Positions 1 to 9,152 are shown, numbered from the stretch's first letter. The stretch is DNA of 47,892 bases from JBEEJL01 sp043744215 (GCA_043744215.1 JAYTVC010000076.1:1-47892); one strand, 5' to 3'. Translations and numbers: made by a program. Notes: generated from the sequence alone by a model not told the origin.

Positions 1-930
1 ACGGTCAAAATGCAGGTGATTCATTTTATCAACAAGCCCATGCCGGGCAATCTGCCAAAAAAAACCGCGCGTGCGTTGCTTGATATCGAAGACAACACCA
101 TCGTGCCGCTTATTCGTAATCCGAAAATCAATGCAGAAGATTCGGAAGCGGTGTTTTATTTTCCCGGTTGCGGCTCGGAGCGATTATTCGGCCAAGTGGG
201 TTTGGCAACACAGGCCATGCTTTACGAAACCGGTGCAACGACTGTTTTGCCGCCGGGATATTTGTGCTGCGGTTATCCGCAAACCTCGTCGGGCCAGGCC
301 GACAAAGGCGAAAAAATCACCACCGACAATCGCGTGCTGTTTCATCGCGTGGCCAACACGCTCAATTATCTCGACATCAAAACGGTAATTGTCTCCTGCG
401 GCACGTGCATGGATCAATTACAACAATATCAATTCGACAAAATTTTCCCCGGCTGCCGCTTGCTCGACATCCACGAATATTTATTGGAAAAAGGCGTCAA
501 GCTCGAAGGCGTGGCAGGCGTGCGCTATATGTATCACGACCCGTGCCACTCGCCGATGAAAACTTATCAGCCAATGAAAGTCGTCAACGCATTGATCGGC
601 AGCCAGGTTGATTTGAACGAACGCTGCTGCGGCGAATCGGGCACGCTGGCCGCAACGCGCGCGGATATTTCCACCCAGGTGCGCTTCCGCAAGGAAGAAG
701 AAATGCGCAAGGGCGCCGACAAAATCCGTGCAGACGGCTTCGACGGCGACGTCAAAATCCTCACCTCCTGCCCATCATGCCTGCAAGGCTTGTCGCGCTA
801 CGACAATGATTCCGGCACCAGCGCCGACTACATCGTGGTGGAAATGGCCAAGCATTTGCTCGGCGAAAACTGGATGGCCGACTATGTGAACAAGGCCAAT
901 CACGGCGGGATTGAACGGGTGCTTTTGTAA
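1..930 (+). CDS. FAD/Fe-S oxidoreductase, C-terminal part (5' end outside window)
   Basis: The reading frame is open from base 1, so this is the C-terminal end of a longer gene; an in-frame ATG at 10 is probably internal. The visible part carries two cysteine-rich CCG domains of the glycolate oxidase / heterodisulfide reductase iron-sulfur type. Counting from that Met, one CCG is at residues 86-88 and a second at 206-208, with CGTC near 130-133 and SCPSC near 253. Such domains bind Fe-S clusters and pass electrons from a flavin domain. In Betaproteobacteria the same tail is found on very large (over 1200 residues) FAD-linked oxidases with a DUF3683 region; that this is one is inference. Substrate unknown. 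Confidence 0.8.
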   Translation, partial: TVKMQVIHFINKPMPGNLPKKTARALLDIEDNTIVPLIRNPKINAEDSEAVFYFPGCGSERLFGQVGLATQAMLYETGATTVLPPGYLCCGYPQTSSGQADKGEKITTDNRVLFHRVANTLNYLDIKTVIVSCGTCMDQLQQYQFDKIFPGCRLLDIHEYLLEKGVKLEGVAGVRYMYHDPCHSPMKTYQPMKVVNALIGSQVDLNERCCGESGTLAATRADISTQVRFRKEEEMRKGADKIRADGFDGDVKILTSCPSCLQGLSRYDNDSGTSADYIVVEMAKHLLGENWMADYVNKANHGGIERVLL

Positions 931-1005
931 CTAAATTAAATAGGCGTCTGTGAACATGTACGCGCCGTGCTTGCTCCGCCAGCAAAAAATCCTTAATATT
1001 CAAGC

Positions 1006-1431
1006 ATGACTTGTGAGTTATGCGATACGGATAGCGGCGAGATTTTATGGCGAGACGATGCGTTGCGTATTGTGCGCGTTCACGATCAAGACTATCCGGC
1101 GTTTTGCCGCGTGATCTGGAATGCGCACATCAAGGAAATAACCGATCTCGATCCAAACCAACGCGACCGGTTGATGCGCGCGGTATTCGCAGTGGAGAAC
1201 GCGCTCCGTGCGATAATGAAGCCGGATAAAATAAACTTGGCGAGCCTCGGCAATATAACGCCTCATGTGCACTGGCATGTGATTCCGCGCTTTGTTGATG
1301 ACCGGCATTTCCCCAACCCGGTATGGGCAACACCGATGCGCAGCGCAAGCATGAACAAAAATTTTGATGTCAATGATTTTGATAAACAAATGCGTAGCAG
1401 GCTGCAACACGCGCTGTATAACCTTGGGTAA
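1006..1431 (+). CDS. HIT family nucleotide-binding protein
   Basis: This 141-residue protein has the histidine triad: His87, His89 and His91 in the sequence HVHWHVIPRF. HIT proteins hydrolyse or transfer nucleotidyl groups, with the middle or last His acting as nucleophile; the physiological substrate cannot be read from sequence. CxxC-like cysteines at the N terminus (residues 3 and 6) could bind a metal. It lies 76 bp after the oxidoreductase and 11 bp before the next gene, so it is probably cotranscribed with it. No good Shine-Dalgarno precedes the ATG. Confidence 0.85.
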   Translation: MTCELCDTDSGEILWRDDALRIVRVHDQDYPAFCRVIWNAHIKEITDLDPNQRDRLMRAVFAVENALRAIMKPDKINLASLGNITPHVHWHVIPRFVDDRHFPNPVWATPMRSASMNKNFDVNDFDKQMRSRLQHALYNLG

Positions 1432-1442
1432 CGGAGCGATCA

Positions 1443-3113
1443 ATGCTGCAATTTGATTTACCAGCGCTCAACTCCCACACACCGCCGCTATTCGCCACCG
1501 CGCAAGGCTGCAAGACGTGGCTTGCCGCATTGCCGCTTTCCAACACGCTTGAATCCCATCGTCAGTTGCACGATGCGCTGGAACATTTGAACCGCACGCC
1601 CATTGTGACGTTGGAGCGGCTGAAAATCCTGGAAGTCGCGCGCGAGAATGTCGCCTATCTGCAGGACGAAATGATCAAGCGCTTCGTCGGTAAATCCATC
1701 CCGCTCAAGCCGGTGGAACACTCCGCCTGGGCCGATATGGTGGAATTATGGCGCGTGATAGAAGGCAATTATTTGCGCTGCCTGGCCGAGAGTGAAGGCA
1801 ACATGGAGACCTCGGCTTATCTGCCGCTGATCACCCAGCGTTGCTTGCGCTACATTGCGTTGCAAATGCAAGCCCATTACCTTGGCTATGCAAAACTGCC
1901 GCCTGGTTTGTGGGGTCGGCTGCACTCGCTTTATCGTTTTTCCGAGCAAAGCGAATTCGCCACGGCCAAGGTAAAAGACAGCCTCGACGGTACAGACAAA
2001 ACGTCCACCTGCGCTGTCACTTTCGTACGCGCATTGTTGCTCGATGCGGCAACGCCCTCTGAGTTATCCGCCAAACATATTTTGCTGGCTGATCAATTGT
2101 TGCAGCAATGGGCGCCGCGCACGCTGGTAAAATCAACCCAGCCTATGTCTACCGGGTTGCCCGCGCTGGCGACAGACCTGTCGGTCGACGCAGGCTTGCT
2201 GCCGCCGCCCTACAAGCAAGACGCACCCACGCTGCGCTACATCGACCGCGAAGCGCTGGCGAATACCATGAAAAAAATTGCCAAAGCGCTGCAAAAAGGC
2301 GAGACCGTGGCAAGCCAGGATTTACCTGCGGGTGGCACGCCGGGCGAATATTTTTCATTCATCAAACAGCTTTATGCAAAATGGTGCGACACTTCGCGCC
2401 TGCCCGTGGTCTCGTACAAATCACCCAACGCGGCAACCTCGCAAATGTGTTTCAGCATTCCCGGTTTGCATTACCACATGTCGGGCAAGCCGTTCCGGCA
2501 GCCGGGCCACAGCGGCGATTTGTCGCGGTCAGAAATCGCAGACCTGAAAATGTTCGACTACGTGCGCAAGGAAACGCAAACTGCGATGGTGGGCGAGATG
2601 GCGTTCAACGGCGAAACCTGGCACATCACAGGCGAAACCGTTGACCGGGTGCGCATGCTGCGCCCGCTTGAATGTAATCAGGGTTTATCTCACGGACAGT
2701 TGGTGGGCCTGCGTTTCAACGCCCAAGGCCGCATCATCGTCGGGCAAATCAAATCGCTGGTCAACGATGCTGCGGGCATTGAGGTGGTTGTGCAATTGTT
2801 GCCGGGAAAACCATTACCGGTCGCGGTGCGCGAGGCGGGGCAAGGCCATATGTCCCACACGCCTGCCGTGCTGATGATCGCCGCGACGCACGAAGCGAAG
2901 CCCTCGCTGCTGTTACCTACGGGCGTGCACCCGGCAGGCAAGCGCATGGAAGTGTTTGCCGATAATTTATATGTGGTGCGGCTGGAAAGTTTAGTGCTGC
3001 GCGGATCGGATTTCGATCAAATGGCATTTATCGCCGCTGACTCTGTGGTCGCTACCACGTTGCAACGACCGAGCGATTCATCAACCAATACATTGGCGAA
3101 ACGAATTTTTTAG
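1443..3113 (+). CDS. conserved protein of unknown function, 556 aa
   Basis: I do not recognise a named family. The ATG is preceded by GGAG 8-9 nt upstream, and codon use resembles the neighbours. The N-terminal two thirds look mainly helical. Residues from about 400 onward read like small beta-barrel sequence, with alternating hydrophobic strands around GLRFNAQGRIIVGQI, somewhat like a PilZ or other barrel domain; this is a guess, and no RxxxR / DxSxxG PilZ signature is evident. There is no signal peptide or membrane segment. It sits 11 bp after the HIT gene and ends at a strong terminator, so the two form an operon. Confidence 0.7.
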   Translation: MLQFDLPALNSHTPPLFATAQGCKTWLAALPLSNTLESHRQLHDALEHLNRTPIVTLERLKILEVARENVAYLQDEMIKRFVGKSIPLKPVEHSAWADMVELWRVIEGNYLRCLAESEGNMETSAYLPLITQRCLRYIALQMQAHYLGYAKLPPGLWGRLHSLYRFSEQSEFATAKVKDSLDGTDKTSTCAVTFVRALLLDAATPSELSAKHILLADQLLQQWAPRTLVKSTQPMSTGLPALATDLSVDAGLLPPPYKQDAPTLRYIDREALANTMKKIAKALQKGETVASQDLPAGGTPGEYFSFIKQLYAKWCDTSRLPVVSYKSPNAATSQMCFSIPGLHYHMSGKPFRQPGHSGDLSRSEIADLKMFDYVRKETQTAMVGEMAFNGETWHITGETVDRVRMLRPLECNQGLSHGQLVGLRFNAQGRIIVGQIKSLVNDAAGIEVVVQLLPGKPLPVAVREAGQGHMSHTPAVLMIAATHEAKPSLLLPTGVHPAGKRMEVFADNLYVVRLESLVLRGSDFDQMAFIAADSVVATTLQRPSDSSTNTLAKRIF

Positions 3114-3145
3114 ATCTTGCTGTTTTTGCTGATGTGTAATCAACA

Positions 3146-3179
3146 GGGCGGGATGCCACAAAGCATCCTGCTTTTTTTA
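3146..3179 (+). terminator. rho-independent terminator
   Basis: The stem GCGGGATGC (3148-3156) pairs with GCATCCTGC (3163-3171), including one G-T pair, around a 6-nt loop. A run of seven T follows. It ends the HIT/556-aa transcript, between two convergent operons; the stop codon of gshB lies at its edge. Confidence 0.85.
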
Positions 3180-4118
3180 TGCACATGCCCGTTCGAGCGC
3201 ATCCACCATCAGTGCCGCAATGTTATAACCCGTCTGCTGAAAAATTTCCTGCATGCAAGTCGGGCTGGTGACATTTATCTCGGTGAGGTAATCGCCGATC
3301 ACATCCAGGCCCACCAGCATCAAACCTTGTTCACGCAGTTTCGGCCCCAGCGTTTGCGCAATCTCCCGATCACGTAGGGATAATTTCTGCGCCACCCCTT
3401 TGCCGCCCGCCGCGAGATTGCCGCGCGTTTCACCCTCTTTCGGGATGCGCGCCAACGCATAATCGGCGGGTTTGCCATCGATCACTAGTATGCGTTTATC
3501 GCCCAAATTTATTTCAGCAATATAGCGTTGCGCCATGATGGTTCGTGTGCCGAGTTGCGTCAGCGTTTCGATAATCACATTGATGTTGTGATCATTTTTA
3601 TGCAAACGAAAGATACCCGTGCCACCCATACCGTCGAGTGGTTTCAAGATTGCATCGCCGTGTTCGAGAATAAATGCGCGCAACAAATCTGCTTGTCGCG
3701 TCACCAATGTTGGCGGCGTGAATTGGGGAAATTTCGCCGTGGATAATTTTTCGTTGTAATCACGGATGGCGCTCGGTCGGTTGAAAATTTTTGCGCCCTG
3801 TTGCTCGGCGAGTTCCAGCAAATAGGTGCTATAAATATATTCCATGTCGAACGGCGGATCTTTGCGCATCAGCACGACATCAAAATTTTTCAGCGGGGCT
3901 GGCTGCGGCGCGCCGATGCTGTACCAATTAATTTCATCGTTGAGCAAATTTAATTTGCACGCGTGGCCTGTCACGACAGCATTGGCGAGAATCACGTCCT
4001 GCTGTTGCATGACGTAAATCTCGTGCCCGCGCGACGACGCCTCGCGCATGATGGCGTAGGTGGAATCTTTATAGGTCTTGATCGATTCCAGCGGATCGAG
4101 AATGACGGCAAGTTTCAA
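3177..4118 (-). CDS. gshB: glutathione synthase
   Basis: ATP-dependent ligation of glycine to gamma-glutamylcysteine, the second step of glutathione synthesis in the cytoplasm. The 313-residue length and N terminus (MKLAVILDPLESI) match the proteobacterial GshB family. The ATP-grasp part shows the glycine-rich loop DGMGGTGIF and the C-terminal LVGLDVIGDYLTEIN metal/ATP site, followed by NVTSPTCMQEI. The start overlaps the stop of gshA by 4 nt (ATGA), so the two are translationally coupled. Confidence 0.96.
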   Translation of the reverse strand: MKLAVILDPLESIKTYKDSTYAIMREASSRGHEIYVMQQQDVILANAVVTGHACKLNLLNDEINWYSIGAPQPAPLKNFDVVLMRKDPPFDMEYIYSTYLLELAEQQGAKIFNRPSAIRDYNEKLSTAKFPQFTPPTLVTRQADLLRAFILEHGDAILKPLDGMGGTGIFRLHKNDHNINVIIETLTQLGTRTIMAQRYIAEINLGDKRILVIDGKPADYALARIPKEGETRGNLAAGGKGVAQKLSLRDREIAQTLGPKLREQGLMLVGLDVIGDYLTEINVTSPTCMQEIFQQTGYNIAALMVDALERACA

Positions 4119-5392
4119 GCGATGGCTTCCATGGCTTCGATTTCTCGCGCGGCAGCCAGCATGGCCAGTCGCGCGATGACGCCGTAAGTGTAAAAGCGAT
4201 TCAGCGGCGCATTGGGCGCATCGTCGCAGTCGGGCGTATGACAGGGCGTTTCGAATGCCAGCGGCACGAAGCTCATGCCGGCGGCGTTGAGGTTTTCGTC
4301 GATGCCTCGGCTGGTGTGTACGCGGTAAAATCCACCGACCACATAGCGGTCCATCATATAAATCACCGGCTCGGCAACCGCATCGTTGATGCTCTCGAAG
4401 GTATAGACGCCTTCCTGGATCATCACTTCCTGCACTTCGACGCCTTCTTTTATCACCGACATTTTATTGCGCTGCTTGCGGTTGAGCGCCGTCACGTCAT
4501 CGACGGATTTCACGGTCATGATGCCCATGCCATAGGTGCCCGCGTCGGCTTTGACGATCAGAAAAGGATTTTCCTTGATGCCGTATTCTTTGTATTTGGT
4601 TTGCACGCGCGGTAACAAATTTTCCACATTGCTGGCGAGGCATTCGAGGCCTGCGCTCTCGGCAAAATTAACCTGCCCGCATTGGGCAAAATACGGATTG
4701 ATCAACCACGGGTCGATTTTAATCAGCTCGGCAAATTCGTTGGCGACGCTGTCGTAATGGGCGAAATGATTGGTCTTGCGTCTGGTAGCCCAACCTGCGT
4801 GCAAAGGCGGCACCAGCACTTGTTCGATGTTTTTGAAAATCTCCGGCACGCCGCCGGACAAATCATTGTTCAGCAACACGGCACACGGGTCCCAGCCTTC
4901 GAGACCCACGCGATTGCCTATGCGTTTGATCGGCTCAAGCGTCAGGATGTCACCGGTGGGCAACTCGATATTTGTCGGCGCAGTAATCTCGGGCAACAAA
5001 CTGCCCACGCGCACATCGAGCCCTGCGCTTTTAAGAATGTCGCGCAGCGCAACGACGTTTTGCAAATAATGGGTATTGCGTGTGTGGTTTTCCGGCACCA
5101 GCAAAAATCGCTGCGTGTCGGGGCAAATTTTTTCCACTGCGCTCATGGTCGCCTGCACACACAGCGGCATGAACTCGGGATTCAAATTGTTGAAGCCGCC
5201 GGGAAACAAATTGGTATCGACGGGCGCGAGTTTGAAACCACTGTTGCGCAAATCGACCGACGTGTAAAACGGCGCGGCGTGTTCCATCCATTGATTGCGA
5301 AACCAGCGTTCAATCGTCGGCGTGGCGTCGAGGATGGTTTTTTCGAGTTCTTTGAGCGGGCCAGTCAAGGCGGTGGTGAGATGGGGAACCAT
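4115..5392 (-). CDS. gshA: glutamate-cysteine ligase, short proteobacterial class
   Basis: First step of glutathione synthesis: ATP-dependent joining of L-glutamate gamma-carboxyl to cysteine. At 425 residues this is the class found in acidithiobacilli and Betaproteobacteria, not the 518-residue E. coli type or the plant-like type; ATP-grasp-like motifs such as VKADAGTYGMGIMTV support that. It is the first gene of the gshA-gshB operon. The region upstream (5393-5654) is shared with the divergent ABC-F gene and contains one of the recurrent AT-rich motifs. Confidence 0.93.
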   Translation of the reverse strand: MVPHLTTALTGPLKELEKTILDATPTIERWFRNQWMEHAAPFYTSVDLRNSGFKLAPVDTNLFPGGFNNLNPEFMPLCVQATMSAVEKICPDTQRFLLVPENHTRNTHYLQNVVALRDILKSAGLDVRVGSLLPEITAPTNIELPTGDILTLEPIKRIGNRVGLEGWDPCAVLLNNDLSGGVPEIFKNIEQVLVPPLHAGWATRRKTNHFAHYDSVANEFAELIKIDPWLINPYFAQCGQVNFAESAGLECLASNVENLLPRVQTKYKEYGIKENPFLIVKADAGTYGMGIMTVKSVDDVTALNRKQRNKMSVIKEGVEVQEVMIQEGVYTFESINDAVAEPVIYMMDRYVVGGFYRVHTSRGIDENLNAAGMSFVPLAFETPCHTPDCDDAPNAPLNRFYTYGVIARLAMLAAAREIEAMEAIA

Positions 5393-5476
5393 GAGTCATT
5401 GCCTTCTTTTCAGTGAGTGCGACATTCTAGCGGGATTGCGCCGGGCACACATGGCCAGTAGAACGTCTCATAAAAA

Positions 5477-5498
5477 ATTGATAATAATCAATTAGTTA
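5477..5498 (+). promoter_or_regulatory. recurrent AT-rich motif, IHF-like site 1
   Basis: The palindrome ATTGATAATAATCAAT is followed by TAGTTA. Positions 5486-5498 match the IHF consensus WATCAANNNNTTR. It lies between the divergent gshA and ABC-F genes. See the finding on the dispersed motif. Confidence 0.55.
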
Positions 5499-5654
5499 TA
5501 TATTACTTTAAATTGTGCTGGCTGCGGCTTTTTAAAGCAGCCCAACAGCGCATGAGCATTGATTTTATTTGACCCTTACAGCGCACGAAGGGAAACCGCC
5601 GTTCGATGGTAAACTACGCGTCTTTTTTTGATCTGCTAATCATAGGCTGCAATC

Positions 5655-7253
5655 GTGCTCTCTACCGCTGGCATCACCATCCAATTCGGGGCGAAGCCCC
5701 TGTTCGAAAACGTCTCTGTCAAATTCGGCGACGGCAATCGCTATGGCCTCATCGGCGCCAACGGTTGCGGCAAAACCACTTTTATGAAAATTCTCGGCGG
5801 CGATCTCGAGCCATCGGGCGGTAATGTCTCACTCGATCGTGGCGAACGCCTCGGTAAATTGAACCAGAACCAATTCGCCTACGAAGACCAGCGCGTGCTC
5901 GACGTAGTGATGCAAGGCCACACGGAAATGTGGGGCGCGATGCAGGAGCGCGATGCAATTTACGCAAACCTCGAAGCGACGGAAGACGACTACATGCGCG
6001 CGGCGGATCTGGAATCGAAATTCGCCGAATACGACGGCTACACTGCCGAATCCCGCGCGGGTGAATTGTTGATGGGCGTGGGCATTCCCATCGAGCAACA
6101 CAACGGGCCGATGAGCGCCGTGGCACCGGGCTGGAAGTTGCGCGTGCTGCTCGCGCAAGTGTTGTTCTCCAACCCCGACATCATGTTGCTCGACGAGCCG
6201 ACCAACAACCTGGACATTAACTCGATCCGTTGGCTGGAAGAAATTCTCAACTCGCGCAATTGCACTATGGTGATCATTTCCCACGACCGACATTTTTTGA
6301 ACAGCGTATGCACGCACATGGCCGATCTGGATTTCAACACCATCAAAGTGTATCCGGGCAATTACGATGAATACATGCTGGCTTCGACGCAAGCCCGCGC
6401 GCAGATGACATCGGACAACGCGAAGAAGACAGAAAAAATTGCCGAATTAAAAGCCTTCGTCGCGCGCTTTTCCGCCAACGCATCTAAAGCCAAACAAGCG
6501 ACATCCCGCGCGCGCGCTATCGACAAAATTAAACTCGACGACATCAAACCATCGAGCCGGCAATACCCGTTTATCCGTTTTGAAACCGACGAGCGCGAAA
6601 AACTGCATCGTGTTGTGGTCAACACCGAGAAGTTGGCCAAAGGTTACGACGTGCCGCTGTTCAAAAATTTTAACATCCTTGTCGAGCCGGGCGAACGCAT
6701 CGCCATCATCGGCCAGAACGGCGTCGGCAAATCCACGTTGCTGCGTTGCCTCGCCGGCGAACTTGCGCCTGACACGGGCCTTATCAAATGGGCCGAGAAA
6801 GCCCGCCCCGGCTATATGGCACAAGATACGACGGCCGATTTTCCCGAAGCGATTTCTCTCACCGACTGGATGACCGATTGGCGGCGCGAAGGCGACGACG
6901 ATCAGGCGGTGCGTAGCACGCTGGGGCGATTGTTATTCTCCGGTGACGAAGTGAAAAAATCCGTGAAAGTGATTTCCGGCGGTGAAAAAGGCCGCATGAT
7001 ATTCGGCAAACTCATGCACCAGAAACACAACGTGTTGTTGATGGACGAACCTACCAACCATTTGGATATGGAGTCCATCGAGTCGCTGAACACGGCGCTG
7101 GAACAATACAAAGGCACACTGATTTTTGTTTCCCACGACCGCGAATTCGTGTCGTCCCTCGCGACGCGCATCATCGAAATGACGCCGCAAAAAATCTCCG
7201 ATTTCAAAGGCAGCTACGAAGAATTTTTGCATAGCCAGGGCGTTGAAGTTTAA
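5655..7253 (+). CDS. ybiT: ABC-F family ATPase, YbiT type
   Basis: This is a 532-residue soluble protein with two ABC ATPase domains and no membrane segment. Domain 1 has Walker A GANGCGKTT and Walker B IMLLDEPTNNLD; domain 2 has Walker A GQNGVGKST, signature SGGEKGR and Walker B VLLMDEPTNHLD. ABC-F proteins act on the ribosome as translation factors; the YbiT paralogue's exact role is less settled. Length, the short linker and the unusual first signature (VAPGWKLRVLLAQ) point to YbiT, not EttA or Uup. The start is GTG, chosen because the conserved MLSTAGITIQFG begins there. Its stop overlaps the next gene by 1 nt (TAATG). Confidence 0.92.
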   Translation: MLSTAGITIQFGAKPLFENVSVKFGDGNRYGLIGANGCGKTTFMKILGGDLEPSGGNVSLDRGERLGKLNQNQFAYEDQRVLDVVMQGHTEMWGAMQERDAIYANLEATEDDYMRAADLESKFAEYDGYTAESRAGELLMGVGIPIEQHNGPMSAVAPGWKLRVLLAQVLFSNPDIMLLDEPTNNLDINSIRWLEEILNSRNCTMVIISHDRHFLNSVCTHMADLDFNTIKVYPGNYDEYMLASTQARAQMTSDNAKKTEKIAELKAFVARFSANASKAKQATSRARAIDKIKLDDIKPSSRQYPFIRFETDEREKLHRVVVNTEKLAKGYDVPLFKNFNILVEPGERIAIIGQNGVGKSTLLRCLAGELAPDTGLIKWAEKARPGYMAQDTTADFPEAISLTDWMTDWRREGDDDQAVRSTLGRLLFSGDEVKKSVKVISGGEKGRMIFGKLMHQKHNVLLMDEPTNHLDMESIESLNTALEQYKGTLIFVSHDREFVSSLATRIIEMTPQKISDFKGSYEEFLHSQGVEV

Positions 7254-8242
7254 TGCGGCGCGCACTGAAATCTCTCAGTGCAATTCTGCTGGTAGTTTCT
7301 CTGCTTATCGTCGCGTTGATTGCCTATGCAATTTCAGTGCCGGGTAAATCGTATCAAGGCGCACTACTGGCCTTAACGGCAGAGGAAGCAAAAATCCGCG
7401 ATGCGTTGGCGTTGCATATAAAAGCCATAGCCTCGGTCGAGCATCACGCCAAAGAATATGTTGAGCTGGAAAAAACCGCGCAATATATCGAATCAAACTT
7501 GTCAGCGCTCGGCTACAAATTGTCGGCGCAAAAATTCAAAGGGCCCGCCGGTGATGTGAGAAATATCGAAGTTGAAATCGCCGGAAAAACGCATCCTGAT
7601 CAAATCATACTAGTCGGCGCCCATTACGACGCCGTTCACGGCGCACAAGGGGCAAATGACAACGGCTCCGGTTCCGCCGCCATACTTGAATTGGCGCGGC
7701 TACTGAAAAATTTCCAGCCCGAGAAAACCATTCGCTTTGTCTGGTTCGTCAACGAAGAACCGCCCTATTTCAAAACCGAACAAATGGGCAGCCGCGTTTA
7801 CGCTCACGAAGTCGTCAAGCGCAACGAAAATATTGTCGCCATGCTGTCGATTGAAACCATCGGTTATTACTCCGATAAGGCCAACTCACAGCATTATCCG
7901 TTTCCATTTGATCTGATTTATCCGTCAACAGGAAATTTCATCGCCTTTGTTGGCAACCTCGCGTCACGCGATTTAATGCATCAGAGTTTGAAAACCTTTC
8001 GCGACACAACAAAATTTCCATCGGAAGGCGTTGCCGCGCCGGGCTCGATCCCCGGCATCGACTGGTCGGATCACTGGGCGTTTTGGGAGGCAAATTATCC
8101 GGCGTTGATGATTACCGATACAGCGCCGTTTCGCTATCCGTTTTATCATACGAATGAAGACACGCCGGATAAAATCGATTACGAAAAAACTGCGCGTGTG
8201 GTTTACGGCTTACTGCAAGTCATACAAGTGCTATCCATGTAA
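7253..8242 (+). CDS. M28 family zinc metallopeptidase, membrane-anchored
   Basis: This 329-residue protein begins with a basic stretch and one hydrophobic helix (about residues 9-28), so the catalytic domain probably faces the periplasm. Expected di-zinc ligands are visible: His124 (GAHYDAVHG), Asp136 (ANDNGSG), the Glu pair at 168-169 (FVNEEPP), an acidic residue around 201-208, and His299 (YHTNEDTPD). M28 enzymes are aminopeptidases or related amidohydrolases; the substrate is unknown. It is coupled to the ABC-F gene by a TAATG overlap. A recurrent AT-rich motif covers its stop codon. Confidence 0.88.
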   Translation: MRRALKSLSAILLVVSLLIVALIAYAISVPGKSYQGALLALTAEEAKIRDALALHIKAIASVEHHAKEYVELEKTAQYIESNLSALGYKLSAQKFKGPAGDVRNIEVEIAGKTHPDQIILVGAHYDAVHGAQGANDNGSGSAAILELARLLKNFQPEKTIRFVWFVNEEPPYFKTEQMGSRVYAHEVVKRNENIVAMLSIETIGYYSDKANSQHYPFPFDLIYPSTGNFIAFVGNLASRDLMHQSLKTFRDTTKFPSEGVAAPGSIPGIDWSDHWAFWEANYPALMITDTAPFRYPFYHTNEDTPDKIDYEKTARVVYGLLQVIQVLSM

Positions 8243-8264
8243 TGTATTGATTATATTCAATATT
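8239..8264 (-). promoter_or_regulatory. recurrent AT-rich motif, IHF-like site 2
   Basis: Read on the minus strand it contains ATTGAATATAATCAAT followed by ACATTA. Positions 8240-8252 match WATCAANNNNTTR. It overlaps the stop codon of the M28 peptidase gene. Confidence 0.55.
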
Positions 8265-8296
8265 TTATCATTTGTAGCAATGTAATTAGTTTTTTC

Positions 8297-8635
8297 ATGA
8301 CGACAAAATCCCTCAGCAACTACGATCGCATCTACGCCGCCGTAAAAAAAATTCCGCGCGGCAAAGTGGCGACGTATGGCCAAATAGCGTTGCTAGCCGG
8401 ACTCGGTCGCCACGCACGTCAAGTTGGTTACGCGTTGCACGCATTACCAGAAGGCAAAAAAATTCCCTGGCACCGCGTCATCAACGCCAAAGGCGAAATC
8501 AGCGCGCGCAGCAGCGGCGATCATGATTCCTTGCAGCGCGTGTTGCTGGAAAAAGAAGGTGTAGTGTTTGGTTTGCACGGCCGCGTGTCGCTGGAAAAAT
8601 ATCGCTGGTGGCCGTCGCATATTTCTCCGGAATAA
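8297..8635 (+). CDS. alkyltransferase-like (ATL) DNA repair protein
   Basis: This 112-residue protein matches only the C-terminal DNA-binding half of O6-methylguanine-DNA methyltransferases. The winged-helix signature GKVATYGQIA is present. The active-site motif, normally PCHR, is PWHR (residues 57-60), so the acceptor cysteine is replaced by Trp58. Family knowledge: such ATL proteins cannot transfer the alkyl group; they bind and bend O6-alkylguanine DNA and hand it to nucleotide excision repair. It stands alone, 54 bp after the peptidase gene and upstream of the repeat cluster. Confidence 0.9.
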   Translation: MTTKSLSNYDRIYAAVKKIPRGKVATYGQIALLAGLGRHARQVGYALHALPEGKKIPWHRVINAKGEISARSSGDHDSLQRVLLEKEGVVFGLHGRVSLEKYRWWPSHISPE

Positions 8636-8663
8636 ATTTCCTTTTGTCGTTCTGAGCATTTCC

Positions 8664-8754
8664 CTGTCATTCTGAGCGATAGCGAAGAATCCGCTGTTCC
8701 GCGCGTCAAATCAAAACCGAAAAGCAGATCCTTCGCTATTGCTAGGATGACAAG
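8664..8754. repeat. palindromic intergenic repeat, copy A
   Basis: It begins CTGTCATTCTGAGCG and ends with a near complement (cttcgctattgctaggatgaca), giving a long imperfect hairpin. Copies A, B and C start exactly 117 bp apart. Confidence 0.85.
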
Positions 8755-8780
8755 CATCTTCCCAGTTAATAATTTTTCCT

Positions 8781-8870
8781 CTGTCATTCTGAGCGAAGCG
8801 AAGAATGGGCTGTTCTGCGCGTCAAATCAAAACCGACAAGCAGATCCTTCGCTATCGCTCAGGATGACAG
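8781..8870. repeat. palindromic intergenic repeat, copy B
   Basis: This is the cleanest copy: CTGTCATTCTGAGCGAAGCG at the left and CGCTCAGGATGACAG at the right form the hairpin arms around a core with CGCGTCAAATCAAAACCG. It starts 117 bp after copy A. Confidence 0.85.
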
Positions 8871-8897
8871 ACTTCTTTTCATTTAATAATTTTTCCC

Positions 8898-8986
8898 CTG
8901 TCACTCTGAGCGAAGCGAAGAATCCGCTGTTCTGCGCGTCAAATTAAACCCGACAAGCAGATCCTTCGCTTCTCTCTGGATGACAG
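8898..8986. repeat. palindromic intergenic repeat, copy C
   Basis: Same arms and core as copy B with a few substitutions. It starts 117 bp after copy B, and the spacer AATAATTTTTCC is also repeated, so A-B-C arose as a tandem array of unit plus spacer. Confidence 0.85.
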
Positions 8987-9035
8987 AGTTCTTCTTATTT
9001 AAAGTGAATCGGACTGATCGTAGCAAAGCGAAAAC

Positions 9036-9127
9036 CGTAGGGTGCGCTGCGCGCACGAACAAACGTTGATGTGCGCAGCTTCGTGTTGTACACGCCGGAA
9101 CATCTTCGTGCGCATAGCGCACGCTAC
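9036..9127. repeat. second intergenic repeat family, copy 1
   Basis: Ends are inverted: CGTAGGGTGCGC at the left and GCGCACGCTAC at the right, with internal GCGCACGAAC and CGTGCGCATAGCG. It is distinct from the CTGTCATTCTGAG family and interleaved with it. Confidence 0.7.
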
Positions 9128-9152
9128 ATTTTTCTCAGGAATAATTTACTCC

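Noticed and set aside
4682..5416. Long plus-strand frame opposite gshA
   Set aside because: It is the antisense shadow of a well-conserved gene; its protein has no recognisable features.
5655..7253. Degenerate first signature motif (VAPG for LSGG) in the ABC-F protein as a functional anomaly
   Set aside because: As far as I recall this variant is normal for the YbiT subgroup, and the Walker motifs are intact.
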